DNA from: Diprion similis
Taxonomy: Eukaryota > Arthropoda > Insecta > Hymenoptera > Diprionidae
Reading direction: 5' to 3'
Length of the DNA: 64,000 nucleotides
Assembly: GCF_021155765.1 (NCBI RefSeq)
Contig: NC_060111.1
Location: 1,116,001-1,180,000, forward strand
Positions 1-13,400 of the stretch are shown one piece after another (positions within the stretch are counted from its first letter, which is position 1; each line of letters starts with the position of its first letter). A program made the position numbers and the translations under genes. The notes below the pieces were generated by a model that worked only from the letters and a program-made list of their open reading frames with translations, was not told the origin of the DNA and did no database searches.

Positions 1-2392
1 ATAAAATCGTAAAGATAAAAAATTTTGCAAAAATTTCCAAAGAATCGCTCTGAGCGTTAATTTTTCCTTTTTTCTACGCGCGTGATAACTCGAGCTGGCC
101 CCGAACCAAATTGACAACTTGTTCGTGAAATTTGGCAGAAAAAAACTACAAATTAACATTGCAAAGAAAACAGGTAAGACAATTGTTATATACATACAGT
201 AACGAAGAAAGAGCAAAAAATAAGAAAGAAAAAACTATTTAAAATCTCCTCTCAGTCGCTAAAATAACGATTCGACTGTACGAGCAAGTCGACAGAGGAA
301 AATTATTCCGGTTAGATATAATTTTCTATTATTATTATTATTATTATTATTATTAAGAAGATTAGTAATCTGAATGCAATTTAGACTTGGATGATATTAA
401 AATTGTAATCGTGCGAGAAGAATAATTTTTTTGTTTTCTATATATATAGAAAGTTTATTTTCTCAAACGAATGATATCGAAATTTCTTCGTAGAAATTTC
501 TAGAGAATCTGAGAAAAAAGTATAAGCAAACAAATGAATACAATGTAAAAGAATTTGAGATAGATGAAAAGAAAGAATGGAAAGAAGTTAAATGAAATAT
601 TTTTACAGAAGAAAAATAGTTAAAATTAAAACAGCTCCTTGAGCTGCTCCGGGTCAAGTGACAGAGACGAGCCGTTAGTCATTCGATTATTTATAACCGA
701 AAAGCACGCGGAGTAGGTGGAGAAAGATAATTAGAGTATTTGAGGATAGAGAGAAAATAAATAAATACACGAAGGTAAGAGCGGCCGGGAAAAGCGATTG
801 ACGTCGAAATTAGAGTGTAGAATTTATGAGTGAATTAACAACTTTTCTCGTTTTCTCGTATTCGTTAGGGGGCGAAAAAAATTCCAAAAGAGCGAAAATG
901 AGAGAATTTAAAAATAACGTGAAACTGGAAATTCCGGATGATCCAAGATTTTTAGTTCTGTGAATTTTTGTCTTGGTTAAATTTCATCGCTTTGATCTTT
1001 CTTTGTTTTCGATTTCCGATATTTTTACATTCGGAATCCAGGTCGTTTTGATTTTTACTTTTTCGAATTTTTTTTACACCCACTCGTTGTGTAAATTAAG
1101 CTCTCTGTGAGAGTATATTTGAATTCTCGAAATTTTGTATTTCGGAACTTCGAGCCGTCGGCTTTCCGATCATTCTAAACTTTGTTGTCTTTTCAAAGTT
1201 TCATTTCTTTACTTCAACTTTCGCCACAAAATAATTCGAATTGGGTTTAAAAACTAGAAAAAAAAAAAAAAAAAAAAAAAAAAATTCAACCCACGTTTTC
1301 CTTAACGGAGGGATGTTTTGTGTAATTCACTGAATTTTTGAGAATTTTTTCAGATTATTAAAATTCGGCATTCGTAATCGACTTCAGAATAATAATTATA
1401 AAAAATAAACGGTTTGATAAAAAAAAAATTTGAAAAAAATTCACGTCACGTTTTTCACCGAGTAGAATGTTAGAAAAAAACATAAAATGATTTTGAGACG
1501 GTTGGAGTTTAACACTGGTCTAATTGGCATGGAATACCCCATATACATTATAATATATTATAAATTTATAATTTCGCCGTTATTTCACCTAAGCGTTAAA
1601 TAACTTGAATGATACATCATGTAAGTATAATAACTATTCATCGATCCGTAAAATTGAAATGATCACGTGATCCCGATCGACGACAACATAATCATTAATA
1701 ATTGTTGATCGAGAGTGAAAAAAAAAAAAAAAAATAAAACAAATAAATAAATAACGAGGAAACCAATTCTCGGTTACATTGCCTAAACGAAAATCAATTT
1801 CTCTCCGTCAGCTTCAAGCCTTTTGCAGATGATTGATCGATTACGAGTTAAGAATTTTCGGCGCGACGTCGCGCCGACGTGAAGCAGGTGATCGGTGCCA
1901 ACGATTCTGGAAAAAGGCCAACGCAATTTCTCAAAATTTTCATATTTTCTTCTTTTTTGTCTATGCGATTTTTTTATGTTATATTATCAAACCAGAAAAA
2001 TGGTGCAACAATTGTAAAAAAAAAAAAAGTCTTCAATCCGTTTCCCTAGACGTACAGAATTTAACAATCAATGCAATTTAATTTTAAAGAAAAGAAAATA
2101 TACATAAACCGGTTGTACATATAATATAATATTTTTATCAACGTTCAAAACGAAAAAAAAAAAAAACGTTCCAATTATTTCTTTACTGTGTATAATGATA
2201 ATAACAATAATAACTCGTGTCTAGATCAAAATATCGTTATAATAAAATAATAATTTATAATATAATAATCAATTATGCGAATGCAAGAAGAAGAAGAAGA
2301 AGAAGAAGAAGAAGGGAAGGAGGAGGAAGTAAATTCGCAGACGTACAAGCAATTCTTGGCACAAGACGAAGAACTGCACGTAATGCAGTTTA

Positions 2393-2423
<31 letters not shown>

Positions 2424-4433
2424 CCATTAATGTAAATCTCCTGGCAAATTTCCTAATCACCATGAAAATCCTTCAACTATACGAATGCTGCGTAAATTAT
2501 TATAAATTAATTTTACTCGCATACATTAATTTTCATACTTAGCTATATATATATATATATAATAAATAAAACGAAATATTATATAATATTATTGAGCCGT
2601 GAATATTATTTGAAAAAAAAAAAAAAAAATTTCCACTTTTCTACTACCAAACGTGATTATCGTCGCACGTGTTAAATCGGTGTCAATCGATATTCCATAA
2701 ACTGCAATTGACTCGCGAATGACCGAATTAGGTCAGACATCAATTTCAAGGTCCGAATCGTGAACGAGCGAGCAAAGATCTGCTCGGAAGATACCCAAGA
2801 CTTTATAACAGAATACACTCTATATAAACATACCTATAATAATTTCACCGAGATGATTTAGAGATATGAAAAATCGTTTATTACTATTATTATTATTCTT
2901 ATTATTTATCTATCAGCAAAATTATTTAGTACAAATTTAAAAACTTACGGGAATTTACGAGATCTGTATACTGACGATATAAAAAAAAAAAAAATTCCTT
3001 GAATAACTGAGTAAAAGAAAAAGAGGGGGAAGAAGGGGGAGGACAAAAAAAAGTTTAAAATTCTCATACGAACGTTGCAAAAAAATTTTCACGTTACCCT
3101 CGTTCATTTATCACGATCTTATATGTTATATTGGATAAATAATGTTTTCCAATTTTTTCCCCAAATTTCATCTCCTTCATCGCGTATGATATTATTATAT
3201 ATATATATATATATAACGTTGATAAATCATTTTTATCGGAACAGCCGCAGCACGCGCGTGTTTCAAGAATCGAGAAAACGAGATCCAATTCTTTTTCGCC
3301 GCGGGAATTTGTTAAGTATATATATATGAAAAAAAAAAGTTTACAAATTCAAGACAACTCGTGGGATGGCAGGTTGGAGTTAAGTCAGAAGAAAGCCGAG
3401 AAGAATAAAATTGACAGGTAATTTATAAAGCGGGAGAAAATCACGATTGTTGTTAAATCCAAGAATCAAGAAAAAAAAAAAAAAATCTTTAAATAAAGAA
3501 TGTATGAATAACGCACTAATAAAATTATTAGCGATTATCAAAGAAATGTGCAAAAATTGCGCAAAATAAATACATCATAAACATAAATTTATACATTAAA
3601 CAACAGTAACTTTTTTGAAAAAGATATTAATTAATTCACGTTCAGCTTCACTCGAGTACCGCAGCGACTGCGTAACAAACAAAACCGGAAACTGTTTCAA
3701 CAAAGACAAAAATTATCTAAAATTGTGTAGAAAACTTCATCTTTTTCTTCTTCTTCTTCTTAATAGTTAATTATAATCATTCAAATACTTGTTGTTTCCA
3801 ATTCAGTATAAACGACATCAATTTCAGATTTTTCACTCCAAGATTTAGACCTCAATTAATCCGATTAGTCGTGCGATTATAGAAGCGTCTCTAATAAATT
3901 TCAAGCGACTACCAGAGACTACCGCGCTGAACATATTGCAGATATATATAATAAAGATCGATAAATCTTGATCAAGCCTCACACGATTGATTTATTCGTT
4001 AGTCTCGTCTCTCATAATCCAACGTTATAGCTTCAACTTCTCATATATTTCCTTCCTTCTTTTTTCGTCTTCGCAACGCGATATAAGATAATAATAATAA
4101 TAATAATAATAACAACAACAGCAACAATAATAATGACGATATTAATAATCATAATAAATTGTCGATGAAATACATCATCGATGCAGCAGATCTCATTACG
4201 CGTATCTCTAATTATCTCGTCAGAGCTGCGGAGCAGAGGGAAAAAAAGGAGAAAATGAAATGAAATGAAATGAAAGAAATGAAAGAAAGAAAACTGCGAA
4301 CAGCAAGTGACCCTGGCGCAAATTTTATACTCTTGTCAAGTCGACCCTCGAATAGATTGGCGGAGATGCAGAAAATACGGGAGACAAGGAGACGTCCTTC
4401 CTCCCTAACGATGAATTTAAAACGTATTTGACC

Positions 4434-4464
<31 letters not shown>

Positions 4465-4471
4465 ATACAAC
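1..4471. other. AT-rich gene-poor region with microsatellites
   Basis: I see no supportable coding exon here. The stretch is AT-rich and carries many simple repeats: an ATT run at 327-355, poly(A) at 1258-1284, a GAA run at 2285-2314, a TCATTA hexamer run at about 2391-2422, AT dinucleotide runs near 2543, 3196 and 4434, and an ATA/AAT run near 4088-4115. The short open frames are low-complexity translations of these repeats. It could be intergenic DNA, intron or untranslated exon of a gene lying beyond the left edge; the sequence does not decide. Confidence 0.6.
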
Positions 4472-5130
4472 TAGGGTGGTCCCTTATTTAAGGTGTTGAC
4501 GAATTTTTGCCACCACAATCCCCCAAATCAACATGAAATAATTAGAAAACAGTTACCTAATTACTTCAGATTTTTATCTCAACTCTAAGAAAATCCGTTT
4601 TTTGGTCGAAGTTTCTTATGGAAATAAAATGGGAAAAACTTTTCTTTCTCAGTATATATTTTATTGTAAAAGTAATAATGTTGAAAAAAAAATTTGTAAC
4701 CGTGAGGTTTTAGTCGGCATTAGTGCTAACGTTTGGGAAAAAATTCACATAATCATCTCACGCAATCTCGACGAATTGCACACACTCGAAATCTGACCTT
4801 TTTTTTTTATTTAGAGGAAGTGCACTTCGACTAGACTTGCTGGTATCGTGATGTAAATTTTTTTTACGGATAGCAGCACTAATGCCCACTAAAACCTCGC
4901 AGTTACAGACTTTTTTTCAATATCATTACTCTTGCAAAAAAATATATACCAAGGAAACAATTTTTTTCCCATGTTATTTCCACAAGAAACTTCGATCACA
5001 AATCGGAATACCCGAGAGTTGAGGTAAAAATGTGAAAAAATTAGCTAATCGTTTTCGAATTATTTCAAATTGATTTGGCAGATGGAGGGGCAAAAATTCG
5101 GCAACATCTTAAATAAGGAACAATTTCCTA
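4472..5130. mobile_element. Foldback/MITE-type element with ~300-bp inverted arms
   Basis: The left half (from about 4472) and the reverse complement of the right half (to about 5130) read as the same sequence with scattered differences over roughly 300 bp each. Both arms contain CCTTATTTAAG, GTTG.CGAATTTTTGCC, GAAGTTTCTT.TGGAAATAA and GAGGTTTTAGT.GGCATTAGTGCT in the same order. The outer tips are flanked by TA on both sides. No protein-coding frame is present, so it is non-autonomous. The left tip (TAGGGTGG) resembles the tip of the element at 7807, which may point to a common transposase source; this is inference. Confidence 0.75.
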
Positions 5131-5418
5131 ATGGACATAGGAAAGAAAAATGAATAAAAAAATTAAAAAGGGAAAAAGACTGAATTTGAGGCTAAGTTTT
5201 CCGCTAAAATTTTCAAACAATTGATTCTCAACTATTTGTATCACGATAATAATATATGGTATAAATAATCGCGTGCACAATATATACCTAATGAAAGTGA
5301 AGTTGGTTAAAGGCATGAGAATGCATTAGAAACGTGAACACCATGGCCGCCAAGTAGTCCTTGGATTGTTACAGTTGTTGCACGTTAAGTACTGTATTAT
5401 TATATATAATTACAATTC

Positions 5419-5472
<54 letters not shown>

Positions 5473-5535
5473 ACACTTCGGCTCATTGTTCGTTGTTTAT
5501 TGTTACACGGACTGCAACACGTATTGCAGAATTCC

Positions 5536-5566
<31 letters not shown>

Positions 5567-5786
5567 CTGAATGTAATATCTAACCGAGATATCGAAGAGT
5601 CTATATAATAATAATATCTTCAAATGCGATAATAAAGTCTATCAACTATATATTATATATAAACAATATGTTACATAAAAATATAACAATAAAGATATAA
5701 AATATATTGGAGAGGAAATTAAAAGTTTGGAATAGAAAAAAAAATAATCAACAGACATAAAACTATAAAAAGGCGAAGCCTGTTAC
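5131..5786. other. Noncoding AT-rich spacer with (AT)n and poly(A)
   Basis: A long AT dinucleotide run occupies about 5425-5470 and a poly(A) run 5541-5566. I see no exon. The open frame across the AT run is a repeat artefact. Confidence 0.6.
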
Positions 5787-5792
5787 TTTATT
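5787..5792 (-). terminator. Poly(A) signal of the histidine-rich peptide gene
   Basis: The plus strand reads TTTATT, which is AATAAA on the minus strand, about 40 bp past the stop codon of the histidine-rich peptide gene. Confidence 0.5.
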
Positions 5793-5831
5793 ATTACTTT
5801 TCACATCGCAGATTTTCAAAAGAATGGATTA

Positions 5832-5982
5832 TTAATGGTGGTGACCTGCGTGGTCGTGGCCAGCGTGGTCGTGGCCAGCATGATCGTGCCCAGCATGGTT
5901 GTGGCCAGCGTGGTCACCGTGTTGACGATCCTGTCCTTGGGCTGAAAAATTGGTCGTCAAGTTGAATAAATTGGTACAAATG

Positions 5983-6015
<33 letters not shown>

Positions 6016-6461
6016 ATTATAACGATCGAATTAGAAATAAGATCGAACAATTAATTTATATGTTATCACATTTTTAATTTTAAGTTAAGGGAAAAATAAT
6101 TTCTACCAAATTTTTCAGAAAATATTTCGAAATAAAAATTACGAAGAAATTAAATATAAATACTACAGAAATTCGTTAATTTCATGTAAAACTTTCTTGT
6201 TAAACAATCGTTTAAAAAATATATCAAATTATTTCCAGCGATAGATGAAACGAAGTGGTTTTCAGATGGAACAAATATTGATAAAAAAAATAAGAACAAC
6301 GGAGTAAAGATAGTAAAGAAAGAAAAAATGATTATTAAATTAACAAATATTAATAATAATTACTTTGAAAAAAGACACTTACGGTGGCCCTGAGCTTGGA
6401 CGAAAGTGTAGAGTTGGCAGATGACCAACATGGCGAATACGACGTAGGCGATAATCTTCAT
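5832..6461 (-). CDS. Secreted histidine-rich repeat peptide
   Basis: Two exons on the minus strand, 6461-6383 and 5941-5832, joined by a GTAAGT..TTTTTCAG intron of 441 bp, give 62 residues. Residues 1-23 form a clear signal peptide (MKIIAYVVFAMLVICQLYTF then VQA). The mature part is about 39 residues and is dominated by a tandem pentapeptide of the form HAGH(D/N), repeated about five times and ending HAGHHH. There are no cysteines in the mature chain. A TATA box lies about 100 bp upstream of the start and a poly(A) signal just past the stop. Histidine-rich repeats of this kind usually bind Zn/Cu/Ni, and some serve in antimicrobial or cuticular roles. I do not recognise the family, so any function is inference. 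Signal peptide and repeat in one exact spliced frame make it a real gene. Confidence 0.85.
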
Positions 6462-6562
6462 GTTGAATAATAATTCTGTGTGTTTTGAGAAAAACTAACT
6501 AACTAGCTGTTTCACAGATGCGAGTAAGTTTAATTATGCCGAGAATGGTTCGGAGAGCCGGC

Positions 6563-6569
6563 ATTTATA
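6563..6569 (-). promoter_or_regulatory. TATA box of the histidine-rich peptide gene
   Basis: On the minus strand the sequence reads GTATAAATGC, about 100 bp upstream of the ATG at 6461. A start site about 30 bp further on would give a 5' leader of around 70 nt. Confidence 0.55.
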
Positions 6570-6599
6570 CCGGGATGATTAGAGCTTGTTGTTTGTTCG

Positions 6600-6724
6600 C
6601 CGGAGTGATATCGTAGCAAAGAGGCCCTCGAGGTTATCATCTTGCTTCGTTAAATTTCGTACATTTCGTGAATATGATGTAGGTAAAGTATATTGGTGAA
6701 TAAAAAAATGATAAACGAATTGAG

Positions 6725-6771
<47 letters not shown>

Positions 6772-7806
6772 GAATTGACGCCCCAATTATTTTGTTTATC
6801 AAAATTATCTTTTCACAAATAGTTTATTTAAGTATGTATATGTACATCAATTCAAGACGAACGACCTTTAATTAGATCATAGAATTTTTTCCGAAATTTT
6901 TCAAATCCAATTTTAAAAAATTAAGAGTATATATATATGTATAAGTGAACTTCGCAAGGATTGATTTTTAGGAAAAATCGTTATTCGAATTGAAAAAAAC
7001 TATTTTTGCAAATCAGAATGTATTCAGATTTTGGAAACGAACCTCTTTTAAAACCGTTTTACAAAATTTTCAAAACAATGATTTTACTTCCAATGTTTCA
7101 TTTGCAATATATGGTTATAAAATAAGATAATTCGATTAAAAACAAGTCAAGTTCGGATCTACAGTCTGGTTTATCGTTGCATATATAAAATTTCCACACT
7201 GCAACTATATATAAGGCTTCCTTTCTTTTTTATTTTTAACAAACCGCAGACGCCTATCCGAGACGACATGGAGGCGGGTCAAGGCGATATTCATTATGAA
7301 ACTGACTGCGGAAAGAGTTCATTGGAATGATTATACGTATATATCGATAATGTATATATATATATATATATAAATATATATAATATGCATAAAGGGAGGA
7401 GCATAAAATTTTCCTTCGATACAATCGTCTGTACAACATCCTGTGAGTTCATTTGAGCGTGATTAAGTGATCGGAATTGGAGAAAAAAGAAATTGTATAA
7501 CGCAAGAATAACAATTTTTTCATCATCGTATTGCAAGCTCTGAAAGCTGCAAGCAAGATAAGTAAAAGTTAGGGTAGATTAATCGTGTGAAATGTTAAAT
7601 CTCAAAACGAAACAAAAAAAAAAAAAGAAGAGCGACGCGATTAGAATATTTTGAGAATTATTTTTAAACAGTGTACAAAAAACGATTTGTCATTTGATAA
7701 ATAAATTTTAATAATCGTACGAAATTAGAGATTGAAAAGCAAACGAAGACGACGAAATCGTGTCGAATATATCAAATGTGATAAACACAGAATATTATAT
7801 ATATAC
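6600..7806. other. Noncoding spacer with (AT)n
   Basis: A 43-bp AT dinucleotide run covers about 6726-6768 and another lies near 7350-7371. I see no exon, RNA gene or other structure. Confidence 0.55.
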
Positions 7807-8387
7807 TAGGGTGGCGCAAAAAAACCGAATTTTTTTCTTTTTTCTACAGTCTCGAGTGACAAAATGTTAGTTTTTGATGTTTTAAGAACCACTCCACATT
7901 TTTTAAAACGTCAGAAATCGTCAAAAATCGTGTTTTTTTTTAAATTTTTTTCTCATTACGGTATAATTTTACGGACAAAAAAAAATAAGTTTCCGAAAGT
8001 TTCAGTTCAAAATTTCAATTTTGAAAGGTCTCCCATAATTTTTTATCAACTTTTTGCTGCATTTCTTTAGATCTTTTCGAGCGACCTTTTAATATTCATA
8101 TTAATATTTCATAAATTTTTTTTCTTTAATTTAGTAAGAAAGAATCGATAACAATACACCACGACATGAATTAAAAATCAAAAAAAATACTGAAAATACA
8201 ATTTTTTTTAGTTTAATTTTTTGACGATTCTTGACATTTTTAAAATTTGTAGCGACCGTTTAGAATAATTTTTTTTCAACTCTCCTTTGGAGTGGGCTCT
8301 CAAAATATCAAAAACTAACATTTTGTCACACGAAACTAGAAAAAAAAAGAAAATAGTCGGTTTTTTTTTTTTTTTTGCGCCACCCTA
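7807..8387. mobile_element. TA-flanked MITE, full-length copy
   Basis: The element starts TAGGGTGGCGCAAAAAAACCGA and ends with the reverse complement (TCGG, a T run, then GCGCCACCCTA), so the tips are terminal inverted repeats flanked by TA. The inverted similarity continues inward for about 85 bp and includes TGACAAAATGTTAGTTTTTG in both orientations. The TA target duplication is typical of Tc1/mariner-type and some other DNA transposons. There is no transposase frame. A second, left-truncated copy lies at 60959-61392. Confidence 0.8.
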
Positions 8388-9053
8388 ATATATATATTCA
8401 TTTTCTAACAATAACGGAGCAAGATTAATTATGGCAAGAAAAATTCGGTTCAAAAAATAAACGCTTTGAAAAAAAAAACAAAAAAAAAAAAATTGTTTTC
8501 GACAGCGATTAACCGCCATAATATAAGAAAAATTAAGATTTAATCGTGCGAATGAAAGTATTATTTCTATTCTTTCGCAATTCTTATATATATATATATT
8601 ATACGTGTATGATACGTAAATTTGTAGAGATGAAATATGAATTCCGTTTATAAATATCGATAAGAAGCATGTTTTACGCAGCAGCGGGCATAAGTCGTCA
8701 TTATTATCGCATGCTGTCGTCTTGCACTGTGCCGCCAGTCGATCCGCAGCATCGATGGAAAATAGTACGACATACGACGAGGAGGTACGTAAAATACGAT
8801 ACGCGTTAAACTATTAACGAATTTAACAATGATGGATTCGATTTTTTTATTTTTTTTTTTATTTTGTTATTTTGTTTTTTGTTCCTTGTTTTATAAATAA
8901 AATACGCACGCTGTGATTGGAAAAATAGTTTTCTGCACGCACGAGTTCCGTTTGAATTGCAAGGAGACAATTTTCTGACTAAAAAGGTTTTTCTCTCGAA
9001 AGCTGCGCCAAGTTTATGCAATTATTGAGAGAAGATTTGTCGGGAAAAAAATC

Positions 9054-9088
<35 letters not shown>

Positions 9089-12000
9089 TGATGAAACAAA
9101 AATAAAAACATATAATCAGGGTTTAAAAAATTTTTGTACGTATAATGTATATATATATATATAATAACCAAAAATTTGAATTCAATTTTATAGAAACAGC
9201 GAAATTTATTTCGTTTTCTTTAATATGGATTAAATAAACGAATAAATCGCACGAAGAATATTATGAAGTCCAGTTAAATAAATTGATAATTTTTAAAAGT
9301 TTTCAATTTCCGTATTAATTTAATGCCAATAATCGTGTACAACTCGAACGTCCATTTTAAGTATCAATCAAAGATAAAAATTTTCCGACTTATTATGAAT
9401 AGAATTTTCTTCTCTCCTTCAAAATTGTTTAAAAATGAATTTTGAATGATACGCTAATTTTTTTTCTCTGTTCATAAGAGCAAATTTTTGTTATATATGC
9501 ATGTTGAAAAAAAAAAGAAAAGAAAAGAAAATTCATGTAACGTTTTGTATATTAGGTGACAACTTGCAGCTCAAGTCTTAAAGCTGAAAAATTTGTTTAA
9601 TCTTCTTTGTTCAAACTGTTGTTATTATTATATATAATCTTATGCGTCACACTCGACAAGACCTTAAAAATCGCGTTTCGACCGCTGGTCGATCCAACAG
9701 CATCAGCGAAGACTAAGAAGAAGAAGAAGAAGAAGAAGAATAAGAAGAAGAAGTCACGTTCAACCGCGCGAATAACAGTAAATATTCCATTCTACCTGAC
9801 TGGCTGCAACCGTTCTGCTTCTTCCTTTTCTTTTTCTTATTCTTCTTCTTCGAACTTCTTCTTATTCCCGCGATGTCGATAGAATAATAAGAAATGAAGA
9901 AACAGTGAACACGAACCGAGACGATGATGCAAAAGGCCGAATTGACACTTGCGTGCGAATCTCGTTGCGTGTATAGTAATAATAATAACAACAATACCAA
10001 TAAGAATACAGGGTGTCCAATTTAACTTGACACCGCAGAATATCTCGTGAATGGAGACGCCTTTGAGAGAATAAAAAAAATGTTCGAGTGACTTTCGTCA
10101 ATCGAAAAAAAGTCAGATAATCACGACTAACCATAAGAGAGAAAAACGTACTTTCTTTTACATAAATCGTTATCAAACTCAAGTTATATAATTTCGGCAA
10201 TAATATTGTTTAATTTCAAATTAATCGTGTGAAACTAAGCGATAATATAACAAACACAGAACACCGAGTGTATAAAGCAGGTAAAATCGTTTGGTAGACA
10301 CGTGTGTTACATAAATCGTGGGTTTAGCAACAATATAACAGCAGCTTGCAATATAAATATATAGATCGTGAGTAAACGAATCTCGACAGGATCGATCCCT
10401 ACGAATTAACGATCGGAATCGTGAGTATCCTGTGAACGGTATTTGCGGTTCGCGATCATCATCCTCGTCTGAACTTCTGGGTTACAAAACCAGTTCCAAA
10501 CACACAGAGCCAGGCAGTCAGGCAGTCAGGCAGACAGCAATGACGTTGAGAACTGACTTCTGTTCGATGCAGCAATCGCGTTGCTGTTGCAGTATTACAT
10601 GTGTATATATATATATATGTACACATGTGTATACCAACATTGTATACGTCTCCATATAGAACACGTGTGAGAGAACAAGCAGCAGCAGCAGCAGCAGAGA
10701 AGCGTTAATTGCCGTATTTAACCCCACAGTGCAGCGCACAGCAGCTTGTCAGCAGAATAATTTTCTCGGTAAAACTAAACGGCCCAAGATAAAATAGAAC
10801 TCGGTTCTTATCAAGAGAATTTCAATAGATTTACATGTATTGAATTTGATAGCAAAGTATATTTTCTATAATAAATATTCGCTTCGCAACAGAAGAGAAA
10901 AAAAAATAAAAACAAATAAATTTAAAAAACACCGTATATACCTACGCATAATGCAATTTTTACGGGGAGATAATAAATCGATGAAGAAGGTATAGATTTT
11001 GAAAAATCTTTCAAACTTATAAAACCGTAATCAGTTTTTCAATATACAATATGTATATGTATACGAACATACGTATCTTGATATATATAGAATCGAATAG
11101 ATGAGAGAAACGATATCATCGGAAAATCGGGTCGTCCGTGAAGTGGTGAAAAGTAACCGCGAGTAACTCGACCCGACCCAAAGCGAAACGAAACGAAACG
11201 AAAGGAAACGAAGAACATCCAACAACGACTCTCGGGGCCTTTTTTACCTGCAGTGTGTTTGTGTGTGTGTGTGTGTGAAGCAGGTCCGAATAGAGATTGC
11301 AGTGTCAGGCCACAAGAAAAATAAGAAGAAGAAGAAGAAGACGAAGAAGTTACAACGAAAAAAGTAGAACAAGAAAGAGAACAAAAAGATTAGAAAAAAA
11401 AAAAAAAAAGAACAACAACGGTTCTCACTGATCATTGATCAGCCGTCAACTTTACGCTGCATCGCGTTCAACGAGTAAGTACCTGTTATACAATGCACAC
11501 CTTATCGCATATGTTAGACGTAGTAGATGTATATATATGTATAACAATACGTATGTAATACACCATACATAACGGCGCGTGACGCAACAACGACGACGAC
11601 GATGACGGTATGAAAAAACAGGGCGGAATGAAAATGTGTGTATAAAGCGTTATAAAATTGTGTAACAGCTTTATAACAACATATTTTAAGTATATATACA
11701 CATACACATATGTACATATAATACATCTACGTGGGGGCTGGATTGAATAAAATTGCAGCGTTAAATAAAATTAATGCAGAGCAGAGTAGAGAACAAATTG
11801 TTTTATTAACGGCTGTTGGTAAACCGCATGAGCGAGAGATGATTGAAGATAGAGAAAAAAAAATTTGACTCAAGGAGAAGCACGCACGACGGTGTCGAGT
11901 TTTTCGATTATCTTTACAAATGTATCACATGACCGCAAAAAACAAAAAAAAAAAAAAACGAGACATTTGTAATGTAATGTGATTTTCATTTAAATACATG

Positions 12001-13400
12001 CGATAAGATTTATCCAAACTTGTATAATTATAAAGGAAGAACTCAAAGAAGAGAAATCGTCACGAAACTGCTGGTCGTTTTTCTTCGTTAAGCTCGTGAG
12101 TGTGCGGTTTAAGAAAGTGTAACGAGACGACGACGAAGATTCAGATATATGTATATAAATCGAGTGCAAGTATTTACCGGAATATTAATTTGTTTCATCA
12201 CGACAACGGATGATGATAATAATTGAAATTAGTCAGGCGTGCGACGTAACAGGTTGAAAATTCTTATGCCACCGTTGAATATTCTCATTTCTCTTGTTTT
12301 TCACTGTAAACTTTAACGACGAAGTGTATGTAAACATATTTTTCTCTTCGAAACTGCGTTGTCATCGCTTCGTTTTACGTTTATCCCTTACAGAATGAAA
12401 TAATATTTATACAAGATTGAAATTAGTAACGTTACTTTAAAAAACGCTGCGCACGTTTAGAAAAAATTGTAACAAATAAAACATATTTCATACTTGAAAA
12501 ATGCAACCGTTTGAAAGTCGGTTAAAAAATTATATATACAAGAACGAATTTTTTCCATCAATATTTCGTTGTGCTAACGTTACTAACTTCTTCAATTCCT
12601 TGTGAATAAATCCTTGATAAATAACAGCGTAACGAAATAACGAACGTCTGATTTTATATATATACTCCATACCCATTGTCGAGAAGACTATTCGAAAAAG
12701 GAACGACGATTCCTCAATAATCTCTAACAAAGGTCTTATCTGAGACTGAGAGCAGGAACGAGGAAGATCGTCGTCAGCGAGAGGAAATGGAACCCGTATA
12801 TCAAGACGAAGAAGAAGAAGAAGAAGAAGAAGAAAAAGAAGAGGAGGGGGGAGAGGAGGCGGAGGAGAAGCGAGATCGCATCTACGATTCGTAACGGCCG
12901 AAGTAGAAGGTGGAAGAAGAAAAAGAGGAGGAGGAGAAGAGAGGTGGAAGAGGGGGGTAAAAAGGGGGAGAGAAAACGTGAGACCGAACGTCCTTGGCAA
13001 GGCTAACGAACCAGAATGCCTCGTAGGTACATGCATACATACTACATACAAATTATACGACGTGAGTACGCTGCTTACGAGAGACGAGAGACGAGAGTTG
13101 GCTGATGAACGTCCTCGGAGATCCTGATTGACACAGGAGGCGCACAGCCGTTATATTTTACGGTTTGAAACGAAGCACGCGACGAGTCTGAGAAGACTAA
13201 CAATAAGTTGAAGTTAGTATCGTAACGAAAGATTGAAAAGAAAATGACCATTTTGTTTATGTTTTATTTAGTTACAATTTACCGCCAGTTTTTAAACAGT
13301 TCCTAACGGTTTTTCCTAAGCACGAATCGTTACGGTAATACGTCGCTAACCTCAAAATGATCAAAGAGTGTGCGAGCCGTGACGAGTCGCGTCCTACTTT
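8388..13400. other. Gene-poor region with trinucleotide runs and a polypurine tract
   Basis: I find no convincing exon. Repeats include an ATA run at 9055-9086, GAA runs at 9715-9753 and 12807-12832, and a strongly purine-rich stretch from about 12807 to 12985. The long open frames here, for example on the minus strand at 12530-13051, are translations of the purine tract. Good plus-strand donor-like sites (GTAAGT at about 11473 and GTGAGT at about 13060) could mark untranslated exons of an unresolved transcript, but I cannot support a model. Confidence 0.5.

Noticed and set aside
5361-5570. 69-codon frame across the AT run
   Set aside because: Ile-Tyr repeat from (AT)n followed by poly-lysine from poly(A).
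10014-10040. GGTGTC..GACACC short inverted repeat resembling a transposon tip
   Set aside because: Arms of six bases with no partner end found nearby.
12530-13051. 173-codon minus-strand open frame
   Set aside because: It is a translation of the GAA/GGA polypurine tract (leucine, proline and serine runs) with no domain and no splice context.
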